64,000 nucleotides of DNA from Mytilus trossulus (GCF_036588685.1 NC_086386.1:6666117-6730116); one strand, 5' to 3'. Counted from the stretch's first letter, positions 24,801 through 40,500 are shown. A program made the numbers and translations. Notes: a model not told the origin generated them from the sequence alone.

Positions 24801-27800
24801 CATTAACCTTGAGTCAAAATTTCATAGATTTCTATTTACTTATAATAAAGTCATAGTGCGAAAACCAAAAAAATGCTTATTTGGGCCCTTTTTGACCCTC
24901 TAATTCCTAAACTGTTGAGACCAAAACTCCCAAAATCAATCTCAACCTTCCTTTTATGGTTTTAAACCTTGTGTTTAAATTTCATAGATTTCTAGTTACG
25001 TTTACTAAAGTTAGAGTGCGAAAACCAAATGTCTTCGGACGACGACGACGCAGACGACGACTCCAACGTGATACCAATATGCGACCAAATTTTTGCGGTC
25101 GTATAAAAATAATACTAGACGTATAAAACCAAGAGGCTCCTGCCTTGGGACAGGCGCATGAATGCTGCGGGATTAAACATGTATATGATATCCTCCCCCT
25201 ATACATATAGCCAATGCAGAAAAGTAAACCCATAACAATGCGCACATTAAAATTCAGTTCAAGAGGAGTTCGAGTCTGAAGTCAGAAGATGCAACCAAAG
25301 CAAAATAAACAAAATGACTATAATACATAAATAACATCCGACTATACTAGCAGTTAACTGACATGCCAGCTCCAGACCTCAATTAAACTGATTAAAAGAT
25401 TATGTCTTCATCATATGAATATCAGGCAAAATCCTTCCCGTGAGGGGTTTAGTATCATATAATCATAACATATATAAGAAAAACATCACACATGTCAAAC
25501 CAGCAACTGTTTTTTTTTTAAATATGTGTTTAGTTTCGATGCAAAGACCCTATACGTGAATCAATAATGACGCCAAAATATGCAATCTTTAATGACCTGA
25601 CAACAGTATCGTAACTATATCACTTCTTAATAATATAAAAAAGAAGATTAATAAGTCTATTTAAAGTTTTTGTGAGTTTCAGAGTAGAATACTGACATTT
25701 TTGTGCTTTACAAGGAGTATTACCAAAAAATATTGGATGTGAAATACCTGAACTATAATGATTATCATCTCCGACTTCAACTTCAGCTTATCTCGGTTTC
25801 TGAAGAAAAAAATGATTCATTTTATTCATTTTTTTTGGAAAAAGGAAATGAACAGATTAGTATATCTCGCGGTACATTCTATAGGTCTATGTATTTTGGT
25901 CGTTACATATGATTTATCAAGAATTGTTGTTTGATCAATTATTGGTGTCTAACACTACTTTTATCACTATTACATTTTGCAAATGCCAGGGCAGCTGTTT
26001 TAACATTGGAGGGGGAAATGGGGTACCGAGAAGAGGACCACAAAATGTTGACAGGAAAACTAGCAGTCCTAGTCAATAAAGATGGGGAGTCAAACACACA
26101 TACCACAACCAAACTTAGATCGACAAGACTCAGTGTTGACAGATGAAGGATACAATAGATGGACAATTTAAAACAATCATCCATTAAAAAGAGTGCCTAC
26201 AATGAAATATCTCGGTATCAGGTCGATATAGTCCTAACTATAAAGTTTCACTGCAACTATCACATAAACTTAACATGATCAAAGAAACTCAGGCTAATGT
26301 CGAATAATCCAAACTGGAAATACATGTACGCCTTACAATCATTCCATACACCAAATATGCTTTAAATATAGTGGATCGACCTATTGCAAATCTCAAGACC
26401 AACCTAAAATGAATCTTGAAAATGAGGTCAATGTCAGATGAACCCTGCCAGTCGAACATGTCAATACATGTCTAGTTGACCTATTGCATATAGTATCAAA
26501 GAAAAAACTTAACCGGGAAAACTTAAGATTGGTCAATGAATCATCAGAATGGTCATCGATTAACTTTCCAGACCGACATATAAACCTTACAATCATTACA
26601 AACACCAAATAGTATAGTTGATCGTTTGCAGGTTTGCTTGTAGAATTAGAAAAAAAAACAACAAAACTAAAATTCATCAAAATCTTCAAACTGAGAAATT
26701 GATCGTAAACAAAGGTCAAATAAAACATACCAGACTGACATTTACATCATCAAATATGTCATACATCAAAAAACGTTGACCTGTTGCATATTGTACTAGA
26801 AAAACAAGCAAACAACACTTAACTTTAACCACATAACCATGAAAAGAGGTCAAGATCAGATAACATCAGCCAATTAGACATGTACACCTTTCAATCATTG
26901 CATACACGAAATATTGTAGATCCATTGCTCATAGTTTCTGAGAAATAGACTTGACCGCGAAAAATTAACCATATTCACTGATCTATGAAATAACGTAGAT
27001 GACGTAGAGGTGTAGTGAAAACGGTGTGGCGGGCATGTGGACATTCAATGTACGCATAAACCAAATAAAGTTATCCTTTAGTTATATTCATAAAATTATA
27101 TTACTTACAAGAATGCGTCCATAGTAAGTACACGGATGCCCCACCCACATTATTATTTTTGATGTTCAGTTGATCTTGAAATTGGGTTAAAACACTTCTT
27201 TGGCATAGATCATATCATAATCACTAGGGAACATATGCATTACGTTTCAAGTTGACTTCAACTTCATCAAAAAACTTAGCTACCTTGACCAAAAACTGAA
27301 GCGGGACAGGCGGCGGACGAACGGACGAACAAACAGACACACAGACTCGAAAAAAAAATAACGTGCGTTAAGTGGAGCATTATAAGAGGTGCACATTAAG
27401 TCGCAAGTTAACTTTTTTCAAGTAGTCAACGAAATATGAAAACAAGGTCAAGGACAATAGATATCTGAGACTGACAGATGAACACTTTATAATATAAGGT
27501 ATCTAAATATAAAGTATAAAGGGTACTTACTACCTTCTGAAATATTAAGTTTTTAATACGTTTTATCAAACCGCTACCGCCGAAGCCAGATTACTTTATC
27601 CATATGTCAAGCTTTCTGGGACAAAAGTTACTGGCTCGATAAAAATGGTGTGTTTCAAGTGAAAGTGTTCTTGTCATAAGACAAGTAAAATTAAAAAAGG
27701 AAATTGAAAGCAGCAGGTTATGGTTTGATCCTTGTCCATGTAAAACTTAAAACACGAAAATTGGCATTTGCTGTCTTTCCGCCAATTCGAGCAGAAGGCA

Positions 27801-28529
27801 TTGCGTAATAAGAGCAAACATGGTGTCCAGGCATGCTATTCATATCTTCTAACTTATGTTACCTTGTGAAAAAGCATATCAAATATCTGGCTCATCATGC
27901 CAGTTAGTTATAATTACACTCATCAGTCATCATAAACCTTAGAAGAGAACAACTGTGGCGGAGAGATCTGGCTAAAAAAATAATGTTCTCAACAAATAGA
28001 TGTGTGTCCAAATTGACTGACATCTTATGTAAATGTAACAATATATTGAACAGGGTTGGCAAGTATTGCCAAGTCCAGAGGGAAATATATGTACTCAGAA
28101 AACCAGAGTTTTAGTGATTAGTATCAATATGAAGAGGAATCAGCGATCATTTTAAAACGCACTGATAAATATACAATTTCTTATATACATGTATGTATAT
28201 TATTAGTTATCTTTGTGTAATCAGGGGTGTACAAAATTTTACACCGTTGTTAAAAATTCATACACCCTGAGGCGCAGCCGAATGGGTGTATGAATTTTCA
28301 ACAACGCTGTAAAATTCCGTACACCCCTGATTACACCAAGAAAACGAATTTATTTCTTATGAACAATTCCTTTACTCATTTTGAAATCAGGATGTAAAAT
28401 TGTAAAAATGGTTATGAAAAGTTTCCAGCGTAATATTTTTTCAATGTCCATGCTGCTGCACATTGTCAAATACTTTTTTACTTTATTTTTGGAAAAATTC
28501 AGAAAATTTTTGTGTTCTTTTAAGTTTAC

Positions 28530-28560
<31 letters not shown>

Positions 28561-31500
28561 TTTAGCATTTTCTTATTATCATTAATTTTCTTTCTTTTCT
28601 TTTTTTTTTTCTTCTTTATTTTGGCAAAATTTTATATTTCAAATTTTTTTGGCAAAATCTCATTTTATTTTTAAAATTGGCAAAATTTTATTTATCCCGG
28701 GTGAACCAGGGTGGGGTGTTATTTACACCGGGGTAGTCAACCAATCAGATTGCAGTATTTTTTTCTGCATAAGAAATAAGACAAAATAAACTTATTTTTG
28801 AGAGAATTTATCTAAAGAGTATAAACTGGAAAAGGTAAATATCCAGCAGCTCTTAAGACATACACAAAGACATGCGCGAGGGGGCGGCAGTACTTGAGGG
28901 TTAGGATATTTCCTCTTGTTTAAAACTCTGTTTTCATGGTCTAATGCACTGAGCCGTTACATTCTTTCTTAATTTAACCAGGATCATTGATTTAGAAGAA
29001 TAAGTAAGAAAAATTCACGACATTTTTTGGTCATTTTTAATAATTCTATTAATTACTAAATCAAAGAATGGAAGTATTATATTGACAGGAACTTCAACGA
29101 AACGCTGGCACATTCGCATCCCCCTGATTTCTTTAGGAAAATTAAAGGTTTCGACTTAGTTTTTCTAGTACGTGCTAACTCCTTTGTGGGGTATCTGCGA
29201 TGCCGCCTTCTCCTGTTGTTAACCGAAGCTAGTCTTATCTACATACCAATGTAAATTAACACGAAATCCCCCGTGGTCATTTGTGAATCGCCACATGAAT
29301 AACGACATCTGTTTCCAGTTTATAAACATGCCCAAAAGTATTTGCTGTTTGGGAATAAAAAAATTAATTGATGTATTAATCAAAAGTTCAAATTTAATTT
29401 AAATACAGTCTTATTTGGGATATTAGAAAAAAAAATCATGATACGTAATTATAATATAATATGCACAAGGAGGTTATAACAAAAATTCAATGTAAACAAG
29501 TAAATATAGTAGCCATAAAAAATTCTCGAAAAGAAAATTTGTTTATTGATTTTGTTTTATATCTAAAATCAAACCATTGAAAAGAGCATACGCCTGCTGG
29601 AACCCCTGCCACAACTAATAGAATAACTATACAAGTAAATTTTACGTAGTAAAAATATCTTCCTAATCAATGATGCCTAGGTAAGCTTTTCTTTTATATG
29701 ATCATTATCATTACTTATATTAAGTTTGTCAAATGATTAAAAATATCAACCGTATTTAATCTTCTCGATTTTGCAAATATACGATATGGACTTAATACTT
29801 ACTATGAGTATTTTCTATACAAACGTGTAATTCAGTGGTTGTCGTTTGTTTATGTGTTACATATTTGTTTGTCGTTATTTTTTTACATAAATAAGGCCGT
29901 TAGTTTTCTCGTTTGGATTGTTTTACATTGTCTTATCGGGGGCTTTTATAGCTGACTATGCGGTATGGGCTTTGCTCATTGTTGAAGGCCTTACAGTGAC
30001 CTACAGTTGTTAATGTTTGTGTCATATTGGTCTTTTTGTGGCTGTTGTCTCATTGGCAATCATACCACACCTTCTTTTTTTTATATGTGTTAAGAAAGAA
30101 TCGTGTTACGCTCGTAAATGCTTAAGTTGATCCGTAAGCAACTGAAATGTCTTTTAAGGGCTGTTAATCATTCTAAGTGCCTTTTATTACACTCTTAGTC
30201 ACTAAGACAGTATTAAGATACTAAAAGTTAAATTGATGACGGGGGGGGGGGGGGGGGTAGGACCTTTATCAGGACTCCGGGATAGGGTGTTTTAAGGGTA
30301 AATGGACAGAAAGTCACAGGACAAAAAGTCACAGGACATTAAGTCACAGGACAAAAAGTCACAGGACATTAAGTCACAAATTTGATAGGACAAAATGTCA
30401 CAAGACAAAAATTCACAAATAATTTGTTGACACTTTTTTTAATATATAAGAGATATATCTTGAAATATTTACTTTTTGTTACATATATTCATATTGAAGT
30501 TAAGCAAAATTGTCATTATACTTGTAAAATGCAGATTTATTAAATTTTTAGCACGGAAAGGGTATATTTCTGGGCACCATGAAGCCATTTAAGTACCAAG
30601 CCACTTTGACTTTTGTTTTGTTAGAAATTATTTGATTATCTTTAATAATTTTTGCAATAAATTTTGTCTACAAAGTTGGTTTATTTGACAATAGTTCAAG
30701 AAAAATACATATTTTTTTTAGATAAGCAATTTTAGTTCAAAGAAAATAATCTAAAAAAAATATTTGTGACTTTTTGTCCGTGACTATAAATCTGTGACTT
30801 TTTGTCTTGTGACTTTCTGTCCTACATTCTTTTTAAGCTCGGGACTTCGGGATTGACCCTTTCGGGATCCGGGATTATTTATTTTTTTGTATTTTGAGAT
30901 GTCGGGATTTACTTTGTTTAAATTCGGGACCTCGGGATTTCGTGTTTTTAAGCCCGGTATTTCGGGATCAAGACCCCTCCTATCCCCCCTCATTAATTAA
31001 AACATGTACTAGTATTAACTATTAAACAGTTTCAGCGATCAGTGCAATGTTGTCATGGTAATCAAACGAAATTCACGGAAAAATGAAAATATTACTTTAC
31101 TATTTATATAAGTAAAACATTCTGAATGTCCAAGCTTGGACTGTTATTTTTATCTATCGTAAGTTCCAGGTCTGAGATTCTAAGCTAGTGATTTTGCCTT
31201 CTCCAATAATTTTTTCTTTGAACTTTTCCTTCTCTTTTCAAAATCATTAGATTGATAAATAAGTTCTCGTGTCATAATAAGACAATAACACAAATGTCGT
31301 AATCATTTTAATAACGATTATGTTTAATATGGAGAACGGCATCATTGACCCTTCGGAGCTTGACTCCTTTCGTCATTAAATAATTTACCCATCTATTTAA
31401 ATTGTTTCTTCACATTTGTTTGACTACATGTATATATTATAAAGCTACGTGTGTTTACATACCTCTACATGTGTAAGTTTCGACGATTCCTTTAAACGTC

Positions 31501-34500
31501 GTATATTTAATGCTATCTTCAGAGTTTCAGAGTTTTCATTTTTTTTACCAAGTGGGTTCTTTCAATTTTCCACAAAACCATATCGTAAATTCTCTAAATT
31601 CTTGTGAATGATCGAATTACACAACTGATTAAACATGTTAAAGTCTTATATTTCAATTATTCATAACACCAAATCCAGTGGCCAAGCCTCAAGATATCAC
31701 TCAGCATGACGCTTAGATTTTATAATTTACGACATGTCAATATGCGACTTTGATGTACATAGTCTAACCATGGGTGTAAAAAGTTTTTTGAAATTGTTAG
31801 GTTAATTTTAGTTTTTTTTGTTTTAATGCAAACTGCTATTGATATTTTTAAGGGTTGTACGAATTATTAATTTGCTTTCAGTTTTTAATGGACTGTTTTT
31901 TCGGACAGAACAGCTAAATGATTGCGTGTCACCAATTGTCGGGTTGTAACTTGGGGACAACTGTTATTCCACACGAATCTAAATAATTTATGCACACTTT
32001 GTAAAGAGATTACATTTTATTGATGTTTATTAATGTCAAATATTATAACGGGACTACATGTAGCCGAATGTCTGATAGCAAAAGTATTTTTTTAAACAAA
32101 AGTAATCGCTCGCCTTAACTTTTTAAACTTCGCTTCCAAAATTTGCAAAATTATTTTTTATTATATTAAAAAAATTCAAATCGTTCGCTCGCTCGCCCCA
32201 ATTTTTGAAGACATGTGATATTATTTTTTTATGGAATATATATAAATATGTTTTACTTGTGTCCAAACCATTATTTACTTGTGAGTAAATTAATTAGTTT
32301 TGAATATATATATAGACTAAAGATCAAGAATTTGTTGTTTATTATACGTTCACCGTGCATGCATGACACTTATACGAGCATGTTTTATTTATATTTTCAA
32401 GTTTCTTTATATCAATTAAAGAATTTCATTTCTCTTCTATTGTCATATAAGTCAGATTTTGATTCGTTTATTCAACGGAAAACCTCAACGTTATGTGTAT
32501 AAATGATATTCGAAAATTTTGTTTATGTCGTAAGAACTGGTAGGGATTTGATAACCGTCCGATCTGTAAATTATGGAAAGGAGATGAGGAAGCGATACAT
32601 ATAATTATTTTAATAACGATGGGAAATGCATGCCCGTTTACATATGGGCAGAATCAATTTGCGCCAATTGCAGTTTTGAAAAGGTATTAATTGCGCCACT
32701 CTCTTTTATTTTGATAGTATTAATTGCGCCAATAAATGAAATGAAATTGCGCCACATTTACCTGTTAATATCTTTTACCTATATCATACCTGTACACGTT
32801 TTACCTATATCAAAAACAAGCCAAGACAAAAAAAAATACTCTCACCACCGTGACTTGTTACATGTACATATGATATACAGCTTTTTAAAACACAAGTTAA
32901 CAACAAGAGCCACTCTAGTTTTGAGGGACTATAAAACATTTTTTCTTCAAATTAGAATACAAATACAAGTCAACTATCATGAGTATAAAATACATTTTCG
33001 CTTTATTAAAATTTCATAGCATATGTTGGCAGTATAAAATACCATATTTTCATTTGTAAAAAGAAAGATATTTTTTCATAATCAGCATGATCAGTGTCCA
33101 GAAATTAGAACGTCAAATTGTGAGAACTTCTTGCAAAAGAAAAGCAACCGATATGTTGTCATGTCGACCTTCAAAAAAAATAAATTCAAGGCTCTATAAA
33201 ATTGAAGAAGAAAATTTAGAAAAGAAAGATTAAAAATATGTGCGTTAGTCAATGTATATAAAGAGAAGAAAACTGCATCCTGCTCAATCTAAAAATCAAG
33301 AAGAATTTCACACAAAATTGAATGATATTTGTGTTGTTACAAACAAAGATGATGACTTTGTATTGTGTAACGATCCAGAAAGAGGGATGATTTTATTAGG
33401 ATGCGAGGCTTATTTAAAATTTCTGTGTACAATGTAAGAGAATTGTTTGCTGATGGTACCTAGTCAATCATTTAGTTGTTACATATGAATAAAAATAAAT
33501 AGAATTGGCGCAATTAGATGATTATTTTAATGGCGCAAATGATACCTACGGTTTTAAAAATTAGGTGGCGCAAAAGAGGTATTGGCGCAAATAAGTTGTG
33601 GCGCAAATGGGTTACTTTTTGGCGCAAAAGATATCGCCCTTACATATTAACAGAACTAATATGTTTATCTGGGTTTATTGACCCTAAACTAGTCGTATCA
33701 CCAAACACATCACACAGTGCGCAAAACGTGACATCACACTGGGTGCACAACATGCCTCCTAACTGCATTTCTTTCATTTAATAGACGGGTGGTATGAAAC
33801 ACTCCATTTGTAAGCAATATTCAATTATTAACGCATCATATGTTTGGACAGAAGTATTCAAAATTTTAAATTTGTGTTAAAAATCGGATGTTTTTTTTAT
33901 TGAGGAGAATATATCGAAAAAAACTGCTTTCTGGGACGGTGGCTATGATAGCACTTGTGGTTGCACCACATACTGACACGGTAAGTAGAAATTTCACAAA
34001 CATTTGATACAAGTAATATCTAAAGTATTGTTTATTTTGTATGTGAACGTAACATCTGGGAACCGTATATCTAACATATAAATATGTTGCTGGTAACAAT
34101 TTTCATATTTCAAATAAATGCGATATATGGTCGTTAGTTTTAATTCTCGTCTAAGAAGCATCAGATCGATTATTCGTGTCGGATTATATATATATATTTT
34201 TTAATTAAATTGTTTTTAAAAATTATGTTCACGATTTTGACCGGGCTTTTTATTTTTTTGGTAAGTTTTAGTTCAAAGTTGAAAATTTGACTTCATCTTT
34301 TATAAACAAGGAAGACTTCTGGTCAGTTCCCCCCGGTCAATTTTTAAACCTTTTTACGTAATGTAAATACATATTATACATTGTATATTTCTTTATATCA
34401 TATTATTTTACATAAAAACTATCTTTAAGAACTCTATTTTACAGATTTTGACCAGGTTTTAAATTCGAGAAATTAAGATTTAAGGTTCCAAAACGAATTG

Positions 34501-37500
34501 CCAGTCACGCTAAGAGAGACTAATTCCGGTCATCTTTTTGGTGAAAAGGCATACCTAAATCATTTTTTGAGCTGATAGTATATTGTATAAGCTTTTCAAA
34601 TCCGTTTTAGTTATTAATCTATCTTTAGCGGTTCCAGAGATATATACAAATTTCTCCGCGTTTTCCACTTCCGTGTTTTAGGCACCGAGGGCTCCCCTTT
34701 TTATACCTATTACCTGTTATCTGTTACTTAGTGTTTATCTTCCTTCTCTAGCAGGAGGTTCGCTTCTAAAGCGTTTTTATTACGGTACTTCTTATGTGCA
34801 CCCTAACAGATGTGGATTGATTTAACTATTATATACGACAAGACTATAGAATACCAGAGCGCAAATGCTGTAATGTCTCGTCTGCTTTACTTAATATGAT
34901 TATTTTGATAGTTAATTTTTGGAACGTCTATAATATCAGGTGTGTACTAGAAGTGTCAAATGCGCTTAATGCGCTTAACGTATTTTTGTCCATCTGATGA
35001 GCTAAGCCTTTTCAAATGAATGTTATAGTTCCTTCTTATGTTGAACTGTTATATACTACTATCTCAGGTTAGGGGAGGGTTGGGATCCCGCTTACATGTT
35101 TAACCCCGCCACATTATTAATGTATGTGCCTGTCCAACATCAGGAGCCTGTAATTCAGTGGTTGTTGTTTGTTTATGTGTTACATATTTGGTTTTCGTTC
35201 ATTTTTTTATGCAAATAAGGCCGTAAGTTTTCTCGTTTTAATTGTTTTACATTTTCATGTTGGGAATTTTTATAGCTGACTATGCGGTATGGGCTTTGCT
35301 CATTGTCGAAGGCCGTACGGTGACATATAGTTGTTAATTTTTGTGTCATTTTGGTCTCTTAAGGATATTTGTCTCTTTTGGCAATCATACCACATCTTTT
35401 TTTTTAGATTAGAATTGTCAATGGTTCATACAAAGAGTTCAAGGTCAGATGAACCATGACATACATATCTCTACAAATATTCCTTAGACCAAATAAATGT
35501 GTTCTGATCCTTACAATGCATTAGAAATGGACAAATGTAAAAGATATGCTTGGCCAATTAATGCGAAACATAAGGTCAAAAGTATACGAACACTGACTGA
35601 CAGCCAGACATAGACATCATTCAATATATAAAATACAATTGACGTCATCATGGTCATATATGAAACATGCAGACAGAAATGTACACCATACACGAAATAT
35701 AATGGCGTTATAGCATATATATATACAGGTATATATCCAAAAGGCTAAACAACATAAAACAAACATTGCTGAAAGATGCATGATAATGAGTTCGATGTAA
35801 TTTGCAACCTTACAGAAGTCGAAAATGTACACCTCAAAATCATAACAACAGTCAGTTATCCTAACGCTTAACGAATCTGCGATACGGACTTGACCACAAC
35901 AATGAATCTTCATCCATGAAATAAGGCAAATTCGGGGTCAGGTTAATCCTGTCTGACGGACATGTAGTTTATAGGAACCAATATAAAAAATGTGGATGTC
36001 CTATATCTCGTGATAAGTGAGTACTTCACATGACAATAAAAAGCTTCATCCTACAATCAACCAACTATTTTACATTTCATTTTCTAAAAATATTGATACT
36101 TTGAAAAGCTTAAACCTATTGATGATGTTGACCTATATAGCTTTTCTCAATACCAATAACAAATATTAATTAAGATATAATTGAAGAATAATTTGAACGT
36201 CTTCGTAGCATCAAATCTTTCACGATTCTTTTCACGACCTTCAAAAATGCGGTACGAGATCTTTCACGATCCGAAAAATAAATTTTTGTGTAAATAGTTC
36301 TCTATTTACCAAGTTTCAGAGTATGTTTATACAAAATGACAATGAGAACCATTTGATTAATTCAAATAGAATGCCCTTATTTGTATTAAAGTAGGTTTTC
36401 TAGTCGAATTTGTCAAAAAATCCATGTTTGTTTACATTGTTTATGTCAGTGCAATCTGTCTTTTGTTGATTTGTAATAACTATGTACTTTTAAAACTGGA
36501 TATTCTCACATATTGACCATACTGTTGAACCATTTGACAGACGGTTTTATTTTGTCGTAAATTTGTCTGTGTAATTAATCAAATTAGCATATGTATTAAC
36601 CTTTCATATGTATTCTCGATAAATATCTTTCACGATCGTCTCTCAATACTTGACCGCCGTTAATAGATATTCTATTCTTTCACGATCATTTCTCTCGACA
36701 AACCGAATGACACCCGTGAATCTGTTATATCTATACCCTGTTATATCAAATAAACTCTTCATATTGATAATCTATTATATCAGAAAGATAACTTGTTATA
36801 TCAAATTAATAATTTATTATATCAAATTGTAAAAAGTAAATAAGCACGACGCTAAAAGGCTTCCGTAAAAAATAAATGAAATAGAAAATTTTGTCCATCT
36901 AAAAGTAAAACAAATATGTTCTTTTTTCTTTTTTGTATTAGGTGGAAATGCCAGAAGAAAAGAAAAAGACAAATGCAAACTCACAAGGGAAACGGAAACC
37001 AACCTCCTTAAATGACACATCATGCTCATCTGGAAAGAAAAAAAACCACAAAACAACCCTCCTCAAAGAATAAAACCAAGCAAAACAGTACTTCAAAAGT
37101 TAATAAAGATTGTGGAAAAAAACAAACACATCAGCATAGGAAAATAGTTTTTAAATAAAAAAGAAATGGAAAAAACAGAGCAGCTCAAGAAAAGAATCTG
37201 GTAGGAATTTAATTATTCTTTTATTTTTTTTAATAATGATCTGATTTTTAGCTCACCTGGCCCAATGGGCCAAGTCATCTTTTCTCATCACTAGGCGTCC
37301 GTCGGCCGGCGTCTTTCATCCGTCGTCCGTTAACTTTCACAAAAAGTTTCTCTGATGAAACTTCTGAGCCAAAATTTAAGCAAACTTGGCCACAATCAAC
37401 ATTGGGGTATCTGGTTTAAAAATATGTCCAATGATCCGAACAACCAACCCAGATGACCGCCATTGCTAAAAATTTAGATTTTGGCTTATATCTCTGCATC

Positions 37501-40500
37501 CAAATCATTTAGATCAAATTTGACAAGAAACAATTGGTTTTCAGGTTCATATTTATCTGTCCTGAAATTTTCAGACGATCGAACAAGCTGTAAATTGTTG
37601 TTTTTTTGTACCTGAATAACTTTGAGGCCTGAAATTTTAGTTGTTATCTTGAATATTATTATTGATAGAGATAGAACTGTAAACAGCAATAATGTTTAGC
37701 AAAGTAAGATCTACAAATAAGTCAATTGACCAAAATGATAAATTGACCCCATAAGGAGTTATTTCTCTTTAAAGTCAAATTTAAAATGTTTTCGTACTCT
37801 TTAACAAAAGTCTTCTCCTGAAACAACTGAGACAAATTTAATAAAACTTGGCCAAAATCTGCATTTTGGTATATAGTTATGTGTTCGATTACCCTCCTAA
37901 CCAACCAACATGGCAGACATGGCTAAGAATAGATTGATTGATTGATTGTTGGTTGCTTAACGTCCAGTGGCAAATATTTCATGCATATTCAGGACGAAAA
38001 CAAATTCACAATAAATACAATAGGTAGGTTGTTATAATAGAGGATAATGGTCGGGGAAATTTGGACTGCCACTGGCAAATGAGGGTATATTGGATAGAGA
38101 CAGAAATTTTGCCTTGCAACAGGCCACCTACGGACCCCTCAAAGAGTTGTTGCAAGGGTTCTTAACGTGCAAAGAGCGTGGCACTCTCTTTACACGAGGC
38201 ATCGGATTTAACGTTCCCCTTCTGACCGGACGTGACTGCAAACTTGATACATCCCGCACAGCCAAACGGACGCCCCACTTCGGGAAGCGTTTTATAGAAT
38301 AGACAACAGGGAGAAATGCAGTTCTTGACTTGTATCTCTGAAATTAAAGCACACATTACAACGGTTGCATTAATTCATGCATCAATTGTAAATAAAAATA
38401 TAAATGTGAGCAATGAAGCATCTTGTTCTATCTTACAATCACCTTTTGCTAAGTGTTCCGAGAGACTGTACCGAAGCCATCTGGTTAGGAATAAGAGGCC
38501 CTAAAGGGTCCTTAACAATCATTTTTCTAGTCTAAGGATAATAACTTGTGTATGAATATTTCTAATGGTTTGAAATTTTACCACAATGTTAAAAACCACA
38601 AATAGAAGGTTATGATTCTGTTTAGGGGTTATGGGGCCAACAATATAAGTATGAAGGGCCAAAAAGGGGTCCAAAACCAGCCTTTTTTTCTAGTTTCCAA
38701 ACAATAACTTGTGTGTAAGTGTATGGATCTCTCTGAAATTGTACCACATGTTTCATGTAACAAAAGGAATGATGGAATTGAGTTTGGGGTTAATTGCCCC
38801 AATCATGAAGGAATTAGAGGCAAAAAAGGGCAAAAAAGAAGCATTTTTTCTAGTTTCAGACAATAACTTGTGTTAGAGTGTATGAATCACGCTGAAATTG
38901 TACTGTAAGGTTCCAGATGAAATCTTCAATTTGCACAGTGACAGTAACGAGCAATAGCTATAGATTTACAAGCTTTTAGACCACATTTATTTTGTGTCAT
39001 AACCGATATTACTAGTATGTAACATATTTGACCACATTCCAAATTCAGACAGTACCAAGCTTAAATGTTGTGTCCATACTTGCCCATTTGTTCAGGGTTC
39101 GACCTTTGTGGTCGTGTAAAGCTGCGCCCTGCGGATCATCTAGTTTATATAGATAAGACAGTTTTATTGTTTGAATAGTTATTTGGCGGCCCTTTATAGC
39201 TTGCTGTTCGGTGTGAGCCTAAGCTCTGTGTTGAAGACCATACCTTAACTTATAATGATTTACTTTTATAACTTGTGACGTGGATGAAGCGTTGTCTTAT
39301 TGTCACGTTTACCACATCTTCCTATATTTATTAACAGTTTTTATTACTCTGTTATCAATGATTCGATTCATGCATAGTTTTAAAATTTTTGTCTGTTGTT
39401 TCTTACACTTTATCATCTTCGCTTGACAATGGTTACAATGTTATGCCCATTTCAACTACACAGCGACTCTGACTAGAATTTGTATTGGACGACACATGAT
39501 TGCAATTACTTCTTATAAAAAGCTTATCCAATTTGGTGTAGAAAAATCCAGAAAATCAAAATAACATTTAACAAATTATAGAAAATATGTGTAAAAATCT
39601 TCACTTCAAGGTCATTAAATTTTCTTTTTTCTTTAAGTGAAAGAGTACATGTAGTCGATGTTTTGAGCAGCATTTTTATATCACTGTACTGCCTTCAACA
39701 ATGAGCAAACTCCATACCCTGTAGTCGATCAGCTATACAACAGCACGAAATGACAAATGTAAATCAATTCTAACAAGAAAACCAACGGCCTAATTCATGT
39801 ACAAAAAAGTCAAAGAAAAAAATATGTATCGGATCAACAAACGACAATCTCTGAATTACTGGCTTCTACTTGGGATACACACATACATACAGAATGTAGC
39901 GGGGTTAAAAAGTAAAATCACAAAAGTATAGAGCTCAGAGGAAAATTCATTCAGAAAGTCCCTTATCACATGGCAAAATCAAATAAAAAAACACATTAAA
40001 CGAATGGACAACAACTGCCATATTTCTGACCTGGTACAAGCATTTGAAGTGTAGAAAATGGTGTTTTGAACCTGGTTTTATAGCGCTTAAACTTTCACTT
40101 AAACATGTTAGCGGCATCCAAAACCTCTCCGTACCTAAGAAAGTGGCATAAAAGTACAACACTTGAAAGAACGAACTATAAATTCATTTGAAAAAGGCTT
40201 AACTCATCAGGTGGATAAATAGAAATACATAAAAACAAAAACACATAGTGGCCATGGCCGGGTACTTGTATATCCAAACAACAAAAAACACACTATCCAT
40301 TTTTGCGGCATGACCATGTATATGGTTTTGATTTTTATGCAACACTGAAATATCTAGATACAGAAACTGCTACCCATTTTTTCTCTATAGTCTTCGATGA
40401 AAAGAAAAAAGAATACCACTGCTACCCTATGATAATTGCATTATAGGAGTAATTGTTCTTTTGTAACATTATTGACCAATTGCAACACTTGCACTCTCTG

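Noticed and set aside
28350-28674. Open frames on both strands with Lys or Phe runs
   Set aside because: They exist only because of the poly-A/poly-T tract.
33888-37073. Two-exon small gene inside the 22-kb element (ATG at 33888 with a strong GTAAGT donor at 33981, acceptor at 36941)
   Set aside because: Signals are attractive, but in the matching phase the second exon stops after 24 codons and the text is lysine-rich by A content. No homology recognised.
38090-38356. 70- and 64-residue frames
   Set aside because: They overlap on opposite strands within a dispersed repeat and show no protein character.
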